Source: Bog-532 sp963830385 (lineage in GTDB: Bacteria; Actinomycetota; Actinomycetes; Streptosporangiales; Streptosporangiaceae). Taken from it: DNA of 64,000 nucleotides. Both the position numbers and the translations under genes were made by a program. This document shows positions 25,369-43,326 of the stretch, in pieces. The DNA is taken from positions 1,922,001 to 1,986,000 of the forward strand of contig CAWHMD010000005.1 in the NCBI GenBank assembly GCA_963830385.1, written 5' to 3'. Every line of letters starts with the position of its first letter. The stretch's first letter is position 1. The notes under the pieces are model-generated. The model had not been told where the DNA came from. It did no database searches and saw only the letters and a program-made list of their open reading frames with translations.

Positions 25369-25612
25369 TGGCTTCCGCTCCCTCTTCCTCTTCCGAAAGC
25401 TCCACGACGATGCCGAGCTCGCGCTCCCGCATCACCGTGTAGATCCGTGCGATCTCCTTGCGGACGGCGCGCAGCCGCCCGTGGTTCTCGAGCTGGCCGG
25501 TGGCGCCCTGGAAGCGGAGGTTGAACAGCTCCTCCTTGGCCTCGGCCAGCTTGCTGCCCAGCTCCTCCTCGGTGGAGCTCCGCAGCTCGTTGGCGGTCAA
25601 ACTCGCGGCCAT
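25361..25612 (-). CDS. rpmC: 50S ribosomal protein L29
   Basis: Two-helix protein at the tunnel exit, near the signal recognition particle docking site. The 83 residues contain EELFNLRFQGATGQLENHGR and a Glu-rich tail. Start and stop overlap both neighbours, so translation is coupled. Confidence 0.97.
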   Translation of the reverse strand: MAASLTANELRSSTEEELGSKLAEAKEELFNLRFQGATGQLENHGRLRAVRKEIARIYTVMRERELGIVVELSEEEEGAEASE

Positions 25613-26031
25613 CAGGACTCACCGCCTTCTCGGGTGACGACACGGCACTTCATCGGGAGCTTGTGAATCGCCCGGCGAAGCGCTTCCTTGGCGACCGGCT
25701 CGGACACCCCGGACAGCTCGAACATGACCCGGCCGGGCTTGACGTTGGCCACCCACCACTCGGGTGAGCCCTTGCCGGAGCCCATCCGGGTCTCGGCCGG
25801 CTTCTTGGTCAGCGGCCGGTCCGGGAAGATGTTGATCCAGACCTTCCCGCCACGGCGGATGTGCCGCGTCATGGCGATACGGGCCGCCTCGATCTGCCGG
25901 TTGGTCACATATGAGTGCTCGAGAGCCTGGATGCCGAACTCACCGAAGGTCACCGCGGTGCCGCCCTTGGCCTTGCCGTGGCGGTCAGGCCGGTGCTGCT
26001 TCCGGTGCTTGACTCTGCGTGGAACGAGCAT
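25612..26031 (-). CDS. rplP: 50S ribosomal protein L16
   Basis: Helps form the A-site tRNA region. The 139 residues run from MLVPRRVKHRKQHR to the conserved GKVWINIFPDRPLTKKPAE and RMGSGKGSPEWWVA. The ATG overlaps one base with the following rpmC. Confidence 0.97.
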   Translation of the reverse strand: MLVPRRVKHRKQHRPDRHGKAKGGTAVTFGEFGIQALEHSYVTNRQIEAARIAMTRHIRRGGKVWINIFPDRPLTKKPAETRMGSGKGSPEWWVANVKPGRVMFELSGVSEPVAKEALRRAIHKLPMKCRVVTREGGES

Positions 26032-26034
26032 GTC

Positions 26035-26871
26035 CTAGCCCTCCGCTCCGCTCGCACCGGCCGGCGCGGTGGCCGGTGCCTCAGCCGGGGCCGACGGCGC
26101 GGCGCCGCGGTCCTGGCCGCGGTCACCACGGTCACGGCGCTCACCGCCGCGGTCCGGACGCCGGCGCTGGGCCGGGCCACCGGGCCGGTCGCGACGCGGG
26201 CCGCCGGCCCGCGCGGCCGCGGCCGCCGCCTCACGGGCGGCCCGGGTGGCAGGCGCCTCGCCCTTGTAGATCCAGACCTTCACGCCGATCCGGCCGAAGG
26301 TCGTGCGGGCCTCGTAGAAGCCGTAGTCGATGTCCGCGCGCAGCGTGTGCAGCGGCACCCGCCCCTCGCGGTAGAACTCCGAGCGCGACATCTCGGCGCC
26401 GCCCAGGCGGCCACCGCACTGGATGCGGATGCCCTTGGCGCCGCCCTTCATCGCGCTCTGCATGGCCTTGCGCATGGCCCGCCGGAACGAAACCCGGCTG
26501 GACAGCTGCTCGGCCACACCCTGCGCCACCAGCTGGGCGTCGATCTCGGGGTTCTTGACCTCGAGGATGTTCAGCTGGATCTGCTTGCCGGTGAGCTTCT
26601 CGAGGTCGGTCCGGATGCGGTCCGCCTCGGCACCACGACGCCCGATGACGATGCCCGGGCGCGCCGTGTGGATGTCCACGCGCACGCGGTCACGGGTCCG
26701 CTCGATCACGACCTTGGAGATACCGGCCCGCTCCATGCCACGCTGCAGCATGCGGCGGATCGCGATGTCTTCCTTGACGTAGTCCTTGTACAGCTTGCTG
26801 GCGTACCAGACGCTGTTGAAGTCGGTGGTGATGCCAAGCCGGAACCCATGCGGGTTCACTTTCTGTCCCAC
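26035..26871 (-). CDS. rpsC: 30S ribosomal protein S3
   Basis: mRNA entry-tunnel protein. The start MGQKVNPHGFRLGITTDF, the KH domain (IVIGRRGAEADRIRTDLE) and the C-terminal S3 domain (GVKVWIYKGE) are typical. From about residue 218 a basic and Ala/Pro-rich low-complexity tail of 60 residues follows, common in actinobacteria. Confidence 0.97.
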   Translation of the reverse strand: MGQKVNPHGFRLGITTDFNSVWYASKLYKDYVKEDIAIRRMLQRGMERAGISKVVIERTRDRVRVDIHTARPGIVIGRRGAEADRIRTDLEKLTGKQIQLNILEVKNPEIDAQLVAQGVAEQLSSRVSFRRAMRKAMQSAMKGGAKGIRIQCGGRLGGAEMSRSEFYREGRVPLHTLRADIDYGFYEARTTFGRIGVKVWIYKGEAPATRAAREAAAAAARAGGPRRDRPGGPAQRRRPDRGGERRDRGDRGQDRGAAPSAPAEAPATAPAGASGAEG

Positions 26872-27224
26872 TAGCGGGTCCCTCCTTCGGCGTGGTCGGA
26901 AACGATCACGGTGATATGGCTGGTGCGCTTGTTGACCCGGTAGGCACGCCCCTGGGCCCGCGGCCGGAACCGCTTGAGCATCGGCCCCTCGTCGACCCAG
27001 GCCCGGCTCACCACCAGCGCACCACGATCGGACCGCCGGTCGCCGCCACCGGCGTTGGCGATCGCGCTCGCGAGCACCTTGCCGACCGGGCCACTGGCGG
27101 ACTGCGGCGCGAAGGCGAGCACCGCCTGTGCCTCTTCGGCGGGCAGCCCGCGGATAAGGTCCACCACGCGGCGGGCCTTGCGCGGCGTGACGCGCACGTA
27201 GCGCGCCTTTGCCCTCGCTTCCAT
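26871..27224 (-). CDS. rplV: 50S ribosomal protein L22
   Basis: Lines the peptide exit tunnel; its beta-hairpin tip affects macrolide binding. The 117 residues include ARYVRVTPRKARRVVDLIRG and the hairpin MLKRFRPRAQGRAYRVNKRT, without visible tip changes. Confidence 0.97.
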   Translation of the reverse strand: MEARAKARYVRVTPRKARRVVDLIRGLPAEEAQAVLAFAPQSASGPVGKVLASAIANAGGGDRRSDRGALVVSRAWVDEGPMLKRFRPRAQGRAYRVNKRTSHITVIVSDHAEGGTR

Positions 27225-27256
27225 CAGTTTCTCCGTCTCTCTGCCGTCAACTGGAT

Positions 27257-27535
27257 CTAGCGCCGACTGCGCCGATCGTCCTTCACGTGGCTGCGGAACG
27301 TCCGCGTGGGCGCGAACTCCCCGAGCTTGTGGCCGACCATCGACTCGGTGATGAACACCGGGATGTGCTTACGGCCATCGTGGACGGCGATCGTGTGCCC
27401 CAGCATCGCCGGGATGATCATCGAGCGCCGGGACCACGTCCGGATGACGTTCTTGCTGCCCTTCTCGTTCTGCGCGTCCACCTTCTTGAGCAGGTGGTCG
27501 TCGACGAAAGGGCCCTTCTTAAGGCTACGAGGCAT
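27257..27535 (-). CDS. rpsS: 30S ribosomal protein S19
   Basis: Head protein with S13. The 92 residues read MPRSLKKGPFVDDHLLKKV and TWSRRSMIIPAMLGHTIAV, a near-perfect family match. Confidence 0.97.
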   Translation of the reverse strand: MPRSLKKGPFVDDHLLKKVDAQNEKGSKNVIRTWSRRSMIIPAMLGHTIAVHDGRKHIPVFITESMVGHKLGEFAPTRTFRSHVKDDRRSRR

Positions 27536-27547
27536 CTGGTACTGCTC

Positions 27548-28381
27548 CTACCGCTTCTTCCGGCCCCGGCGCCGGGTGATCAACCGGTCGCTGGGCTTGT
27601 GGGCCCGCCGGGTCCGGCCTTCCGGCTGGCCCCACGGGCTGACTGGGTGGCGGCCACCGGAGCTCTTGCCCTCACCGCCGCCGAGCGGGTGGTCGACCGG
27701 GTTCATGGCCACACCACGGACGGAGGGGCGCTTGCCCTTCCACCGGTTGCGGCCCGCCTTGCCGAGCTTGATGTTGCCCTGCTCGGCGTTGCCGACCTCG
27801 CCGACCGTGGCCCGGCAGCTCACGTCCACCCGCCGGATCTCACCCGAAGGCATCCGGAGCTGGGCGTAGCTGCCCTCCTTGGCCAGCAGCTGCACGCCGG
27901 AACCGGCCGAGCGGGCGATCTTGGCGCCGCCACCGGGCCGCAGCTCGATCGCGTGCACCACGGTGCCGGTCGGGATGTTGCGCAGCGGCAGGCAGTTGCC
28001 CGGCTTGATGTCGGCGCCCGCGCCGTTCTCGACCCGGTCGCCCTGGGACAGGCCCTGGGGGGCGATGATGTAACGCTTCTCGCCGTCCGCGTAGTGCAGC
28101 AGCGCGATGCGGGCGGTCCGGTTGGGGTCGTACTCGATGTGCGCGACCTTGGCCGGCACGCCGTCCTTGTCGTGGCGGCGGAAGTCGATCAGCCGGTAGG
28201 CCCGCTTGTGGCCGCCGCCCTGGTGGCGGGTGGTGACGCGACCGTGCACGTTCCGGCCACCCTTGGAGTGCAGCGGCCGGACCAGCGACTTCTCCGGCTC
28301 ATCCCTGGTGATCTCGGAAAAGTCGGAGCCGCTGGCACCACGCCGGCCCGGGGTGGTCGGCTTGTACTTACGGATAGCCAT
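27548..28381 (-). CDS. rplB: 50S ribosomal protein L2
   Basis: Core protein near the peptidyl-transferase centre. The 277 residues include GGGHKRAYRLIDFRR, the late GVAMNPVDHPLGGGEG motif with the essential histidine, and the basic tail RRGRKKR. Confidence 0.97.
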   Translation of the reverse strand: MAIRKYKPTTPGRRGASGSDFSEITRDEPEKSLVRPLHSKGGRNVHGRVTTRHQGGGHKRAYRLIDFRRHDKDGVPAKVAHIEYDPNRTARIALLHYADGEKRYIIAPQGLSQGDRVENGAGADIKPGNCLPLRNIPTGTVVHAIELRPGGGAKIARSAGSGVQLLAKEGSYAQLRMPSGEIRRVDVSCRATVGEVGNAEQGNIKLGKAGRNRWKGKRPSVRGVAMNPVDHPLGGGEGKSSGGRHPVSPWGQPEGRTRRAHKPSDRLITRRRGRKKR

Positions 28382-28414
28382 GAGTGCTCAAATCTCCTGT
28401 TACCTGGCCTGCCG

Positions 28415-28717
28415 TTACCGGACCGGGCCGCCGAAGATGTCGATCCGGTCGCCCTCGGCGAGGGTGACGATCGCCCGCTTGGTGTCCGGCCGCTTGCCCC
28501 AGCCGACCCGGGTCCGGCGCCGCTTGCCTTTGCGGTTGACCGTGTTGACCCCGGTCACCTTGACGCCGAAGACTTCCTCGACGGCCAGGCGAACCTCGGT
28601 CTTGCTGGCGCCCGGCGCGACGATGAAGGTGTACTTGCCCTCGTCGAGCAGGCCGTAGCTCTTCTCCGAGATCACCGGCCGCAGGAGGACGTCCCGCGGG
28701 TTGTCGGTGCCCTTCAC
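28415..28717 (-). CDS. rplW: 50S ribosomal protein L23
   Basis: Tunnel-exit docking protein for trigger factor and SRP. The 100 residues contain RPVISEKSYGLLDEGKYTF and GVNTVNRKGKRRRTRVG. It overlaps the rplD end by four bases. Confidence 0.97.
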   Translation of the reverse strand: MKGTDNPRDVLLRPVISEKSYGLLDEGKYTFIVAPGASKTEVRLAVEEVFGVKVTGVNTVNRKGKRRRTRVGWGKRPDTKRAIVTLAEGDRIDIFGGPVR

Positions 28718-29376
28718 TGGGCTGCCTCCTTTTCACCGCTACGCGAGCCACGGCTCACGAACGCCTCCAGCGCCGGGGCGGTGAAGACCACGTGGTCGGC
28801 GGCCAGCACGTCGTACGTGTTCAGCTGGTCCTGGGTGATGACCCGGACGCCGGCGACGTTGCGCAGGCTCTTGCGGGCCAGCTCGTCGTCGCGCTTCAGC
28901 ACCACCAGCAGGGGGGCGCCCCGGCCGACGCCGGTCGCGGCGGCCAGCACGGCCAGCGCGTCCTTGGTCCGGGGGGCGTCGCCGTCCACGAACCCGCTCA
29001 CCACTTGCACCCGGCCGTGCCGGGCGCGGTCGGAGAGGGCGCCGCGCAGCGCGGCCGCCTTCATCTTCTTGGGCGTCCGCTGAACGTAGGACCGCGGCTG
29101 CGGGCCGTGCACGATGCCACCGCCGGCGTACTGCGGGGCGCGCAGCGAACCCTGGCGGGCCCGGCCGGTGCCCTTCTGGCGGTACGGCTTCTTGCCGCCA
29201 CCGCGCACCTCGCCGCGTGTCTTGGTGGCGTGCGTGCCCTGCCGGGCGGCCGCCTGCTGGGCCACCACGACCTGGTGGATCAGCGGGACGTTGACCTTCG
29301 CGTCGAAGATCTCGTCGGGGAGCTCCGCAGTCTCGGTGGACTTACCGGACGGGCTCACCACGTTGACGGTGGTCAT
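28714..29376 (-). CDS. rplD: 50S ribosomal protein L4
   Basis: Exit-tunnel protein and, in Escherichia coli, the S10 operon repressor. The 220 residues have the loop KPYRQKGTGRARQGSLRAPQ and the GGGIVHGPQPRSY segment. The ATG shares one base with the rplC stop. Confidence 0.97.
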   Translation of the reverse strand: MTTVNVVSPSGKSTETAELPDEIFDAKVNVPLIHQVVVAQQAAARQGTHATKTRGEVRGGGKKPYRQKGTGRARQGSLRAPQYAGGGIVHGPQPRSYVQRTPKKMKAAALRGALSDRARHGRVQVVSGFVDGDAPRTKDALAVLAAATGVGRGAPLLVVLKRDDELARKSLRNVAGVRVITQDQLNTYDVLAADHVVFTAPALEAFVSRGSRSGEKEAAQ

Positions 29377-30035
29377 CAGGCCTCCTTCGCAGCCGGCGCC
29401 TTGGCGGCGCTGCGGACCATGACCAGGCCACCGGTCGCACCCGGGACCGCTCCCTTGAGCAGGAGCAGGCCGCGGTCGGTGTCGACCGAGTGCACGGTCA
29501 GGCTCTGCACGGTGGTACGGGCGGCGCCCATCCGGCCCGCCATGCGCAGGCCCTTGAACACCCGGCCGGGCGTGGCGCAGCCGCCGATCGAGCCCGGCGA
29601 CCGGTGCTTGCGCTGGGTGCCGTGCGAGGAGGACAGGCCCTTGAAGCCGTGCCGCTTCATGACACCGGCGGTGCCCTTGCCCTTGCTGGTGCCGGTGGCG
29701 TCCACGAGCTGCCCGGCCCCGAAGACCTCGGCCGTCAGCTCCTGGCCGACCTGGTACTCCGACGCGTCGTCGGTGCGCACCTCGGCCAGGTAGCGACGGG
29801 GGGTGACGCCCGCCCCGGCGAACAGGCCCGCGACCGGCTTGGTCACCTTGCGCGGGTTGATCTCGCCGAAGCCGAGCTGCACGGCCGAGTAGCCGTCACG
29901 GTCCGGCGTGCGCACGGCGGTAACGACGCACGGGCCGGCCTTGACGACCGTGACCGGCGTGACCTGCCCGGTGTCGTCGAATACCTGGGTCATCCCGAGC
30001 TTGGTGCCCAGGATCCCTTTCATCTGCTTGGCCAT
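29376..30035 (-). CDS. rplC: 50S ribosomal protein L3
   Basis: Assembly initiator near the peptidyl-transferase centre. The 219 residues start MAKQMKGILGTKLGMTQVFD and contain GTAGVMKRHGFKGLSSSHGT and HRSPGSIGGCATPGRVFKG. Confidence 0.97.
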   Translation of the reverse strand: MAKQMKGILGTKLGMTQVFDDTGQVTPVTVVKAGPCVVTAVRTPDRDGYSAVQLGFGEINPRKVTKPVAGLFAGAGVTPRRYLAEVRTDDASEYQVGQELTAEVFGAGQLVDATGTSKGKGTAGVMKRHGFKGLSSSHGTQRKHRSPGSIGGCATPGRVFKGLRMAGRMGAARTTVQSLTVHSVDTDRGLLLLKGAVPGATGGLVMVRSAAKAPAAKEA

Positions 30036-30048
30036 TTAGGTGCGTCCC

Positions 30049-30357
30049 TCAGAGCTTGATCTCGATGTCGACGCCGGCCGGAAGGTCGAGCCGCATGAGC
30101 GAGTCAACCGTCTTCGGCGTCGGATCGATGATGTCGATCAGCCGCTTGTGCGTCCGCATCTCGAAGTGCTCCCGCGAGTCCTTGTACTTGTGCGGTGAGC
30201 GGATGACGCAGTACACGTTCTTCTCGGTAGGCAGCGGCACCGGGCCCGCGACGCGCGCGCCCGTACGGGTCACCGTGTCGACGATCTTGCGCGCCGAGTT
30301 GTCGATGACCTCGTGGTCATATGCCTTGAGCCGGATGCGGATCTTCTGTCCCGCCAT
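30049..30357 (-). CDS. rpsJ: 30S ribosomal protein S10 (NusE)
   Basis: Small-subunit head protein that also pairs with NusB and NusG in antitermination and transcription-translation coupling. It has 102 residues, starting MAGQKIRIRLKAYDHEVID and containing PHKYKDSREHFEMRTHKR. The open frame runs further upstream, but the conserved start is at 30357. It opens the S10 operon. Confidence 0.97.
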   Translation of the reverse strand: MAGQKIRIRLKAYDHEVIDNSARKIVDTVTRTGARVAGPVPLPTEKNVYCVIRSPHKYKDSREHFEMRTHKRLIDIIDPTPKTVDSLMRLDLPAGVDIEIKL

Positions 30358-30407
30358 TGGCTTGTTTGTCCTTCGCTTCCGTGGTGTGCCGCTGTCCCCT
30401 GGCGTGG

Positions 30408-30443
30408 TTATGGCGGCCGGGCCGGTGAGCCCGGCCGCCATAA
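30408..30443 (-). terminator. Terminator after tuf
   Basis: A perfect 15-bp stem, TTATGGCGGCCGGGC with a 6-base loop, lies eight bases after the tuf stop. The A/T ends of the stem sit next to TTTT, so it should work in both directions. It divides the str and S10 operons; about 50 bases remain before rpsJ and show no clear promoter. Confidence 0.75.
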
Positions 30444-30451
30444 AACAGCCG

Positions 30452-31645
<1,194 letters not shown>

Positions 31646-31687
31646 TGGTATCTCCTCGTTGCGATCCGCCCCACCAGGTGGGGCCCA

Positions 31688-31710
31688 GGCGCCCCCGGTC
31701 CGGGGGCGCC
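31688..31710 (-). promoter_or_regulatory. Hairpin between fusA and tuf
   Basis: GGCGCCCCCG and CGGGGGCGCC form a 10-bp stem around GTC, 32 bases after the fusA stop. There is no U-run in the direction of transcription. It may stabilise or partly attenuate the message before the strongly expressed tuf. Confidence 0.5.
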
Positions 31711-31741
31711 GTGAGTTCCTTACGTTTTCTTTTTTCTGGCC

Positions 31742-33838
31742 TTACTCGCCGCGAGCCTTGGCGATGATCTCCTTGGCGATGCTGGGCGGCACCTCTGCAT
31801 ACGAGTCGAACTGCATGCTGTAGTCCGCCCGGCCCTGGGTCCGGCTGCGCAGGTCCCCGACGTAGCCGAACATCTCCGACAACGGCACGTGCGCCTTGAT
31901 GACCTTGGCCCCGGAGCGTTCCTCCATGGCCTGAATCTGGCCGCGCCGTGCGTTGAGGTCGCCGATGACGTCACCCATGTAGTCATCGGGGGTCCTGACC
32001 TCGACCGCCATGATCGGCTCGAGCAGCACAGGGTTGGCCTGAGCCGCCGCCTTCTTGAAGGCCATCGAGCCCGCGATCTTGAAGGCCAGTTCCGAGGAGT
32101 CCACCTCGTGGTAGGCGCCGTCGGTGAGCGTGACCTTCAGGTCGACCATCGGGTAACCGGCGAGCACACCGAACTCGGCGGCCTCCTGGCACCCGGCGTC
32201 GACGGACGGGATGTACTCGCGCGGGATGCGACCGCCGGTGACCTTGTTCTCGAACTCGTAGCCACCACCGTCGCCGCCCGTCGGCTCCAGGTTGATCTGG
32301 ACCTTGGCGAACTGGCCCGACCCACCGGTCTGCTTCTTGTGCGTGTAGCCGACCTTCTCGACCAGCTTGCGCACGGTCTCCCGGTAGGCGACCTGCGGAC
32401 GGCCGATGTTGGCCTCGACCCTGAACTCGCGGCGCATGCGGTCGACCAGCACCTCGAGGTGCAGCTCGCCCATGCCGGAGATGATGGTCTGCCCGGTCTC
32501 CTCGTCGGTCCTGACCTGGAAGGTCGGGTCCTCCTCGGCGAGCCGCTGGATCGCGGTGCCCAGCTTCTCCTGGTCGCCCTTGGTCTTCGGCTCGATGGCC
32601 ACGTTGATCACGGGCGCCGGGAACGTCATGGACTCCAGCACCACCGGCTTGGCCGGGTCGGCCAGGGTGTCCCCGGTGCTCGTGTCCTTGAGCCCCATCA
32701 CGGCGACGATCTGCCCAGCGGTCGCGAACGGGCGCTCTTCGCGCTTGTTCGCGTGCATCTGGTAGATCTTGCCGATCCGCTCCTTGCGGCCCTTGATCGC
32801 GTTCAGCACGCTGCTGCCCGCCTCGAGCGTCCCGGAGTAGATCCGGATGTAGGTGAGCTTGCCGAGGTGCTGGTCGGCCATGATCTTGAAGGCCAGAGCC
32901 GAGAACGGCTCTTCGGTGTCGGGGTGCCGCTCGACCGAGGTCTCCTCGTCACCCACGGCGTGGCCCTGGATGGCGGGGATGTCGATCGGGCTGGGCAGGT
33001 AGTCCACGATCGCGTCGAGCATCGGCTGGATGCCCTTGTTCTTGAACGCGGTCCCGCACAGCACCGGGGTGACGCCGCCGGCGATGGTGATCCGCCGGAT
33101 GGCCGCCACCAGCTGCTCCTCGGTGGGGTCGGTGCCCTCGAGGTACAGCTCCATGGCCTGCTCATCGTTCTCGGCCACGGCCTCGATCAGCCGGTCCCGC
33201 CACTCACGGGCGGCGTCGGCGTGGTCGTCCGGGATCGCGACGACGTCGTACTTGTCGCCCTTGCCCTCGGTCTGCCACAGGAGCGCCCGCATCCGGATCA
33301 GGTCGATGACGCCGCGGAAGTCGGACTCGACGCCCCACGGCAGCTGAACCACGATGGGCTGCGCGCCCAGGCGGTCCACGATCATCTCGACGCAGCGGTG
33401 GAACTCCGCGCCGACCCGGTCCATCTTGTTCACGAAGCAGATCCGGGGGACGTTGTAGCGGTCAGCCTGACGCCACACCGTCTCGGACTGGGGCTCGACG
33501 CCGGCCACTGCGTCGAACACGGCCACCGCGCCGTCCAGCACGCGGAGGGAACGCTCGACCTCGACGGTGAAGTCAACGTGCCCGGGAGTGTCGATGATGT
33601 TGATGGTGTGGTCGCGCCACGACGTGGTCGTGGCCGCGGAGGTGATGGTGATCCCCCGCTCCTGCTCCTGCTCCATCCAGTCCATGGTGGCGGCGCCCTC
33701 GTGGACCTCACCGATCTTGTAGTTGATACCGGTGTAAAAGAGAATCCGCTCGGTCGTCGTCGTCTTGCCCGCGTCGATATGCGCCATGATCCCGATGTTG
33801 CGGACCTTGGCGAGATCTACGCCCGTCTTGGTGGCCAC
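31742..33838 (-). CDS. fusA: Elongation factor G
   Basis: Translocase GTPase, 698 residues. It has the G1 loop AHIDAGKTTTTERILFYTG, DTPGHVDFT, NKMDRVG, then the domain IV catalytic tip and domain V (NARRGQIQAMEERSG). The start is GTG at 33836-33838. Third gene of the str operon, 35 bases after rpsG. Confidence 0.97.
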   Translation of the reverse strand: MATKTGVDLAKVRNIGIMAHIDAGKTTTTERILFYTGINYKIGEVHEGAATMDWMEQEQERGITITSAATTTSWRDHTINIIDTPGHVDFTVEVERSLRVLDGAVAVFDAVAGVEPQSETVWRQADRYNVPRICFVNKMDRVGAEFHRCVEMIVDRLGAQPIVVQLPWGVESDFRGVIDLIRMRALLWQTEGKGDKYDVVAIPDDHADAAREWRDRLIEAVAENDEQAMELYLEGTDPTEEQLVAAIRRITIAGGVTPVLCGTAFKNKGIQPMLDAIVDYLPSPIDIPAIQGHAVGDEETSVERHPDTEEPFSALAFKIMADQHLGKLTYIRIYSGTLEAGSSVLNAIKGRKERIGKIYQMHANKREERPFATAGQIVAVMGLKDTSTGDTLADPAKPVVLESMTFPAPVINVAIEPKTKGDQEKLGTAIQRLAEEDPTFQVRTDEETGQTIISGMGELHLEVLVDRMRREFRVEANIGRPQVAYRETVRKLVEKVGYTHKKQTGGSGQFAKVQINLEPTGGDGGGYEFENKVTGGRIPREYIPSVDAGCQEAAEFGVLAGYPMVDLKVTLTDGAYHEVDSSELAFKIAGSMAFKKAAAQANPVLLEPIMAVEVRTPDDYMGDVIGDLNARRGQIQAMEERSGAKVIKAHVPLSEMFGYVGDLRSRTQGRADYSMQFDSYAEVPPSIAKEIIAKARGE

Positions 33839-33873
33839 GTGTAGCCTGCCCCTCGTTCCCTAAGCTTGAAAAT

Positions 33874-34344
33874 TCACCAGCGGTAGTGAGCGAACGCCTT
33901 GTTCGACTCGGCCATCTTGTGGGTGTCTTCGCGACGCTTCACGCTCGCACCCAGGCCGTTACTGGCGTCGAGCAGTTCGTTCATCAGCCGCTCGGTCATG
34001 GTCTTCTCGCGGCGCGCCCGTGCGTACTGCACGATCCAGCGGAGCGCGAGCGTGGTGCTGCGTGACGCGCGCACCTCGACCGGGACCTGGTAGGTCGCAC
34101 CGCCGACGCGGCGGCTGCGCACCTCCAGCGTCGGCTTGACGTTGTCGAGCGCACGCTTCAGCGTGACCACCGGGTCGTTGCCCGACTTGTCCCGGCAGCC
34201 CTCCAGCGCGCCGTAGACGACACGCTCGGCCAGGGACCGCTTGCCGTCCCGCAGCACCTTGTTGGCGAGCGCGGTGACAAGCGGCGAACCGTAGACCGGA
34301 TCGGTGACGAGCTGCCGCTTCGTCGCTGGGCCTTTGCGCGGCAT
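33874..34344 (-). CDS. rpsG: 30S ribosomal protein S7
   Basis: Head protein at the E site and, in Escherichia coli, the str operon repressor. The 156 residues start MPRKGPATKRQLVTDPVYGS and include the beta-hairpin GGATYQVPVEVRASR. A one-base gap follows rpsL. Confidence 0.97.
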   Translation of the reverse strand: MPRKGPATKRQLVTDPVYGSPLVTALANKVLRDGKRSLAERVVYGALEGCRDKSGNDPVVTLKRALDNVKPTLEVRSRRVGGATYQVPVEVRASRSTTLALRWIVQYARARREKTMTERLMNELLDASNGLGASVKRREDTHKMAESNKAFAHYRW

Positions 34345-34345
34345 G

Positions 34346-34720
<375 letters not shown>

Positions 34721-35031
34721 CGAGTCTCCGTCTTCCTGCGTTTCCTGTAACACCGTGTCTTCGCGACGCGCCTGAGCGCGTGTTCCTGCTAATCCGCGCG
34801 GTTAGACGCGGCTGGCCTGCGGTTTTCCCTCCCCTATTGACCCCCGAGGTCGGGCGTGTCGCCGACCCCAGGTCAGACCAGGCTCTACCGAGCCTCGGAC
34901 TGGTCGGGGAGAAACTCCAGTGGTCAGGGCTATCCGGCTCCCACCCGATACGACCCGAAGGGCCGCGGGCTCAAAACCGTCCTACCTACTGACACACATA
35001 CGCGCCCGCCTGACGACGAGCACGAAGACAC

Positions 35032-35061
35032 AGGTTACCGAGTGCCGGCCCCAATGGTCAA
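35032..35061 (-). promoter_or_regulatory. Promoter of the str operon
   Basis: Minus strand: -35 TTGACC at 35056-35061, an 18-base spacer and -10 TAACCT at 35032-35037. The predicted start is near 35025, so the rpsL leader is about 305 bases. The whole gap 34721-35340 has no gene I would accept. Confidence 0.6.
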
Positions 35062-35141
35062 AACGGAGCCCAGCGCACAGTCCCTTGTGCCCTGCACAGT
35101 TTACACAACAAGCAGGGTGCTGGATTCATTTCCAGTATCTG

Positions 35142-35163
35142 TCCGGGGGGATGACCCCCTGGA
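35142..35163. other. Hairpin in the rpsL-rpoC gap
   Basis: TCCGGGGGG and CCCCCTGGA pair over 9 bp (one G-T) around ATGA. It lies between the rpoC terminator and the str promoter. A second inverted repeat, CCCTGC/GCAGGG, lies at 35090-35117. Their role is unknown. Confidence 0.45.
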
Positions 35164-35288
35164 CCCCCCACTTTCCCGCTGCGGTACCTCGCCGTATTAC
35201 CGGCCGCTCACCGAGCCTCCGGCCCGGTTCGCTGGGCCGGTCAGATCGACTCGCCATTGCCCGCGCCCGGTGTTTTGTAAACCGCGAA

Positions 35289-35316
35289 GGGCCCCCGGGT
35301 GTTCCCCCGGGAGCCC
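35289..35316 (-). terminator. Terminator of rpoB-rpoC
   Basis: An imperfect GC-rich hairpin (GGGCTCCCGGGGG against CCCGGGGGCCC in the RNA sense, one or two bulges) begins 25 bases after the rpoC stop and is followed by TTCGCGGTTTACAAAAC. Confidence 0.65.
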
Positions 35317-35340
35317 TCCACGTAGAGCGTTTTCAGGTTT

Positions 35341-39212
<3,872 letters not shown>

Positions 39213-39301
39213 TTGCACTTCCCCTGGTTAGATCCTGAATAGATCCGAATAATGAGTGCCGCCGGGCGGGCCCCCCGCTCCGGAGGGCCGCCCAGCTTTA
39301 C

Positions 39302-42760
<3,459 letters not shown>

Positions 42761-42875
42761 CAGGGATCCTTCCGAACTTGTGGCGGACCTATCACCGCAC
42801 GCACGCCAGACGTCCAGCGGCGGAGCCGCAGGAGGCTGAGGATGCCGAGGACGTCAGAGTGCAGCGCAAATGAGC

Positions 42876-42905
42876 AGTGTAGCCAAAAGACACACCGCTC
42901 GTCAA
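42876..42905 (-). promoter_or_regulatory. Promoter of rpoB-rpoC
   Basis: Minus strand: -35 TTGACG at 42900-42905, an 18-base spacer and -10 TACACT at 42876-42881, in the context TTTGGCTACACTGCTC that is typical before actinobacterial rpoB. The predicted start is near 42869, leaving about 110 bases of leader. The rest of the 42761-43363 gap holds only the rplL terminator and repeats. Confidence 0.75.
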
Positions 42906-43278
42906 CTGTACGCCACTATCAGGATCACGACTGCTCCGCAGCATCGCTCTTTCGCGCCGAAACGTCAAGCCTGAGCCTCGCAGATCGGGCGACTTCATGC
43001 CGTGACAGATGCCACACGCACATGTACGTGTGAGCGACTCCTGGCCAGGGTATACCCCCTGATTGCGCAGGTGAGGGCAATATTCGCCGATCTGGGTCAG
43101 GCCCGCCCGGTGACGACGAGGCGAGCGCGCAACAGCCGGAAATCTTGATACGTGGTTTCCAGCCACTTAGCACAACCGGGGTGGGGCTGTAAACATTCCA
43201 CGTCCCGGAAATTTCTTTGACAAGCGTCCAGAGCTGGGATTTTGCCTGGATAAAGGCTTGGCGTGGGGCGGACATGAC

Positions 43279-43313
43279 GGAGCGGCGCGGGCCGCTCTGG
43301 CCCGCGCCGCTCC
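43279..43313 (-). terminator. Terminator or attenuator after rplL
   Basis: A perfect 15-bp stem, GGAGCGGCGCGGGCC with loop GCTCT, lies 51 bases after the rplL stop. There is no U-run. In many bacteria a partial terminator here sets the ratio of L7/L12 to polymerase; here rpoB also has its own promoter. Confidence 0.65.
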
Positions 43314-43326
43314 GGCGCCGTAAGGC

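Noticed and set aside
35142..35163. The hairpin as the rpoC terminator
   Set aside because: It is nearly 180 bases past rpoC and has no U-run; the hairpin at 35289-35316 fits better.
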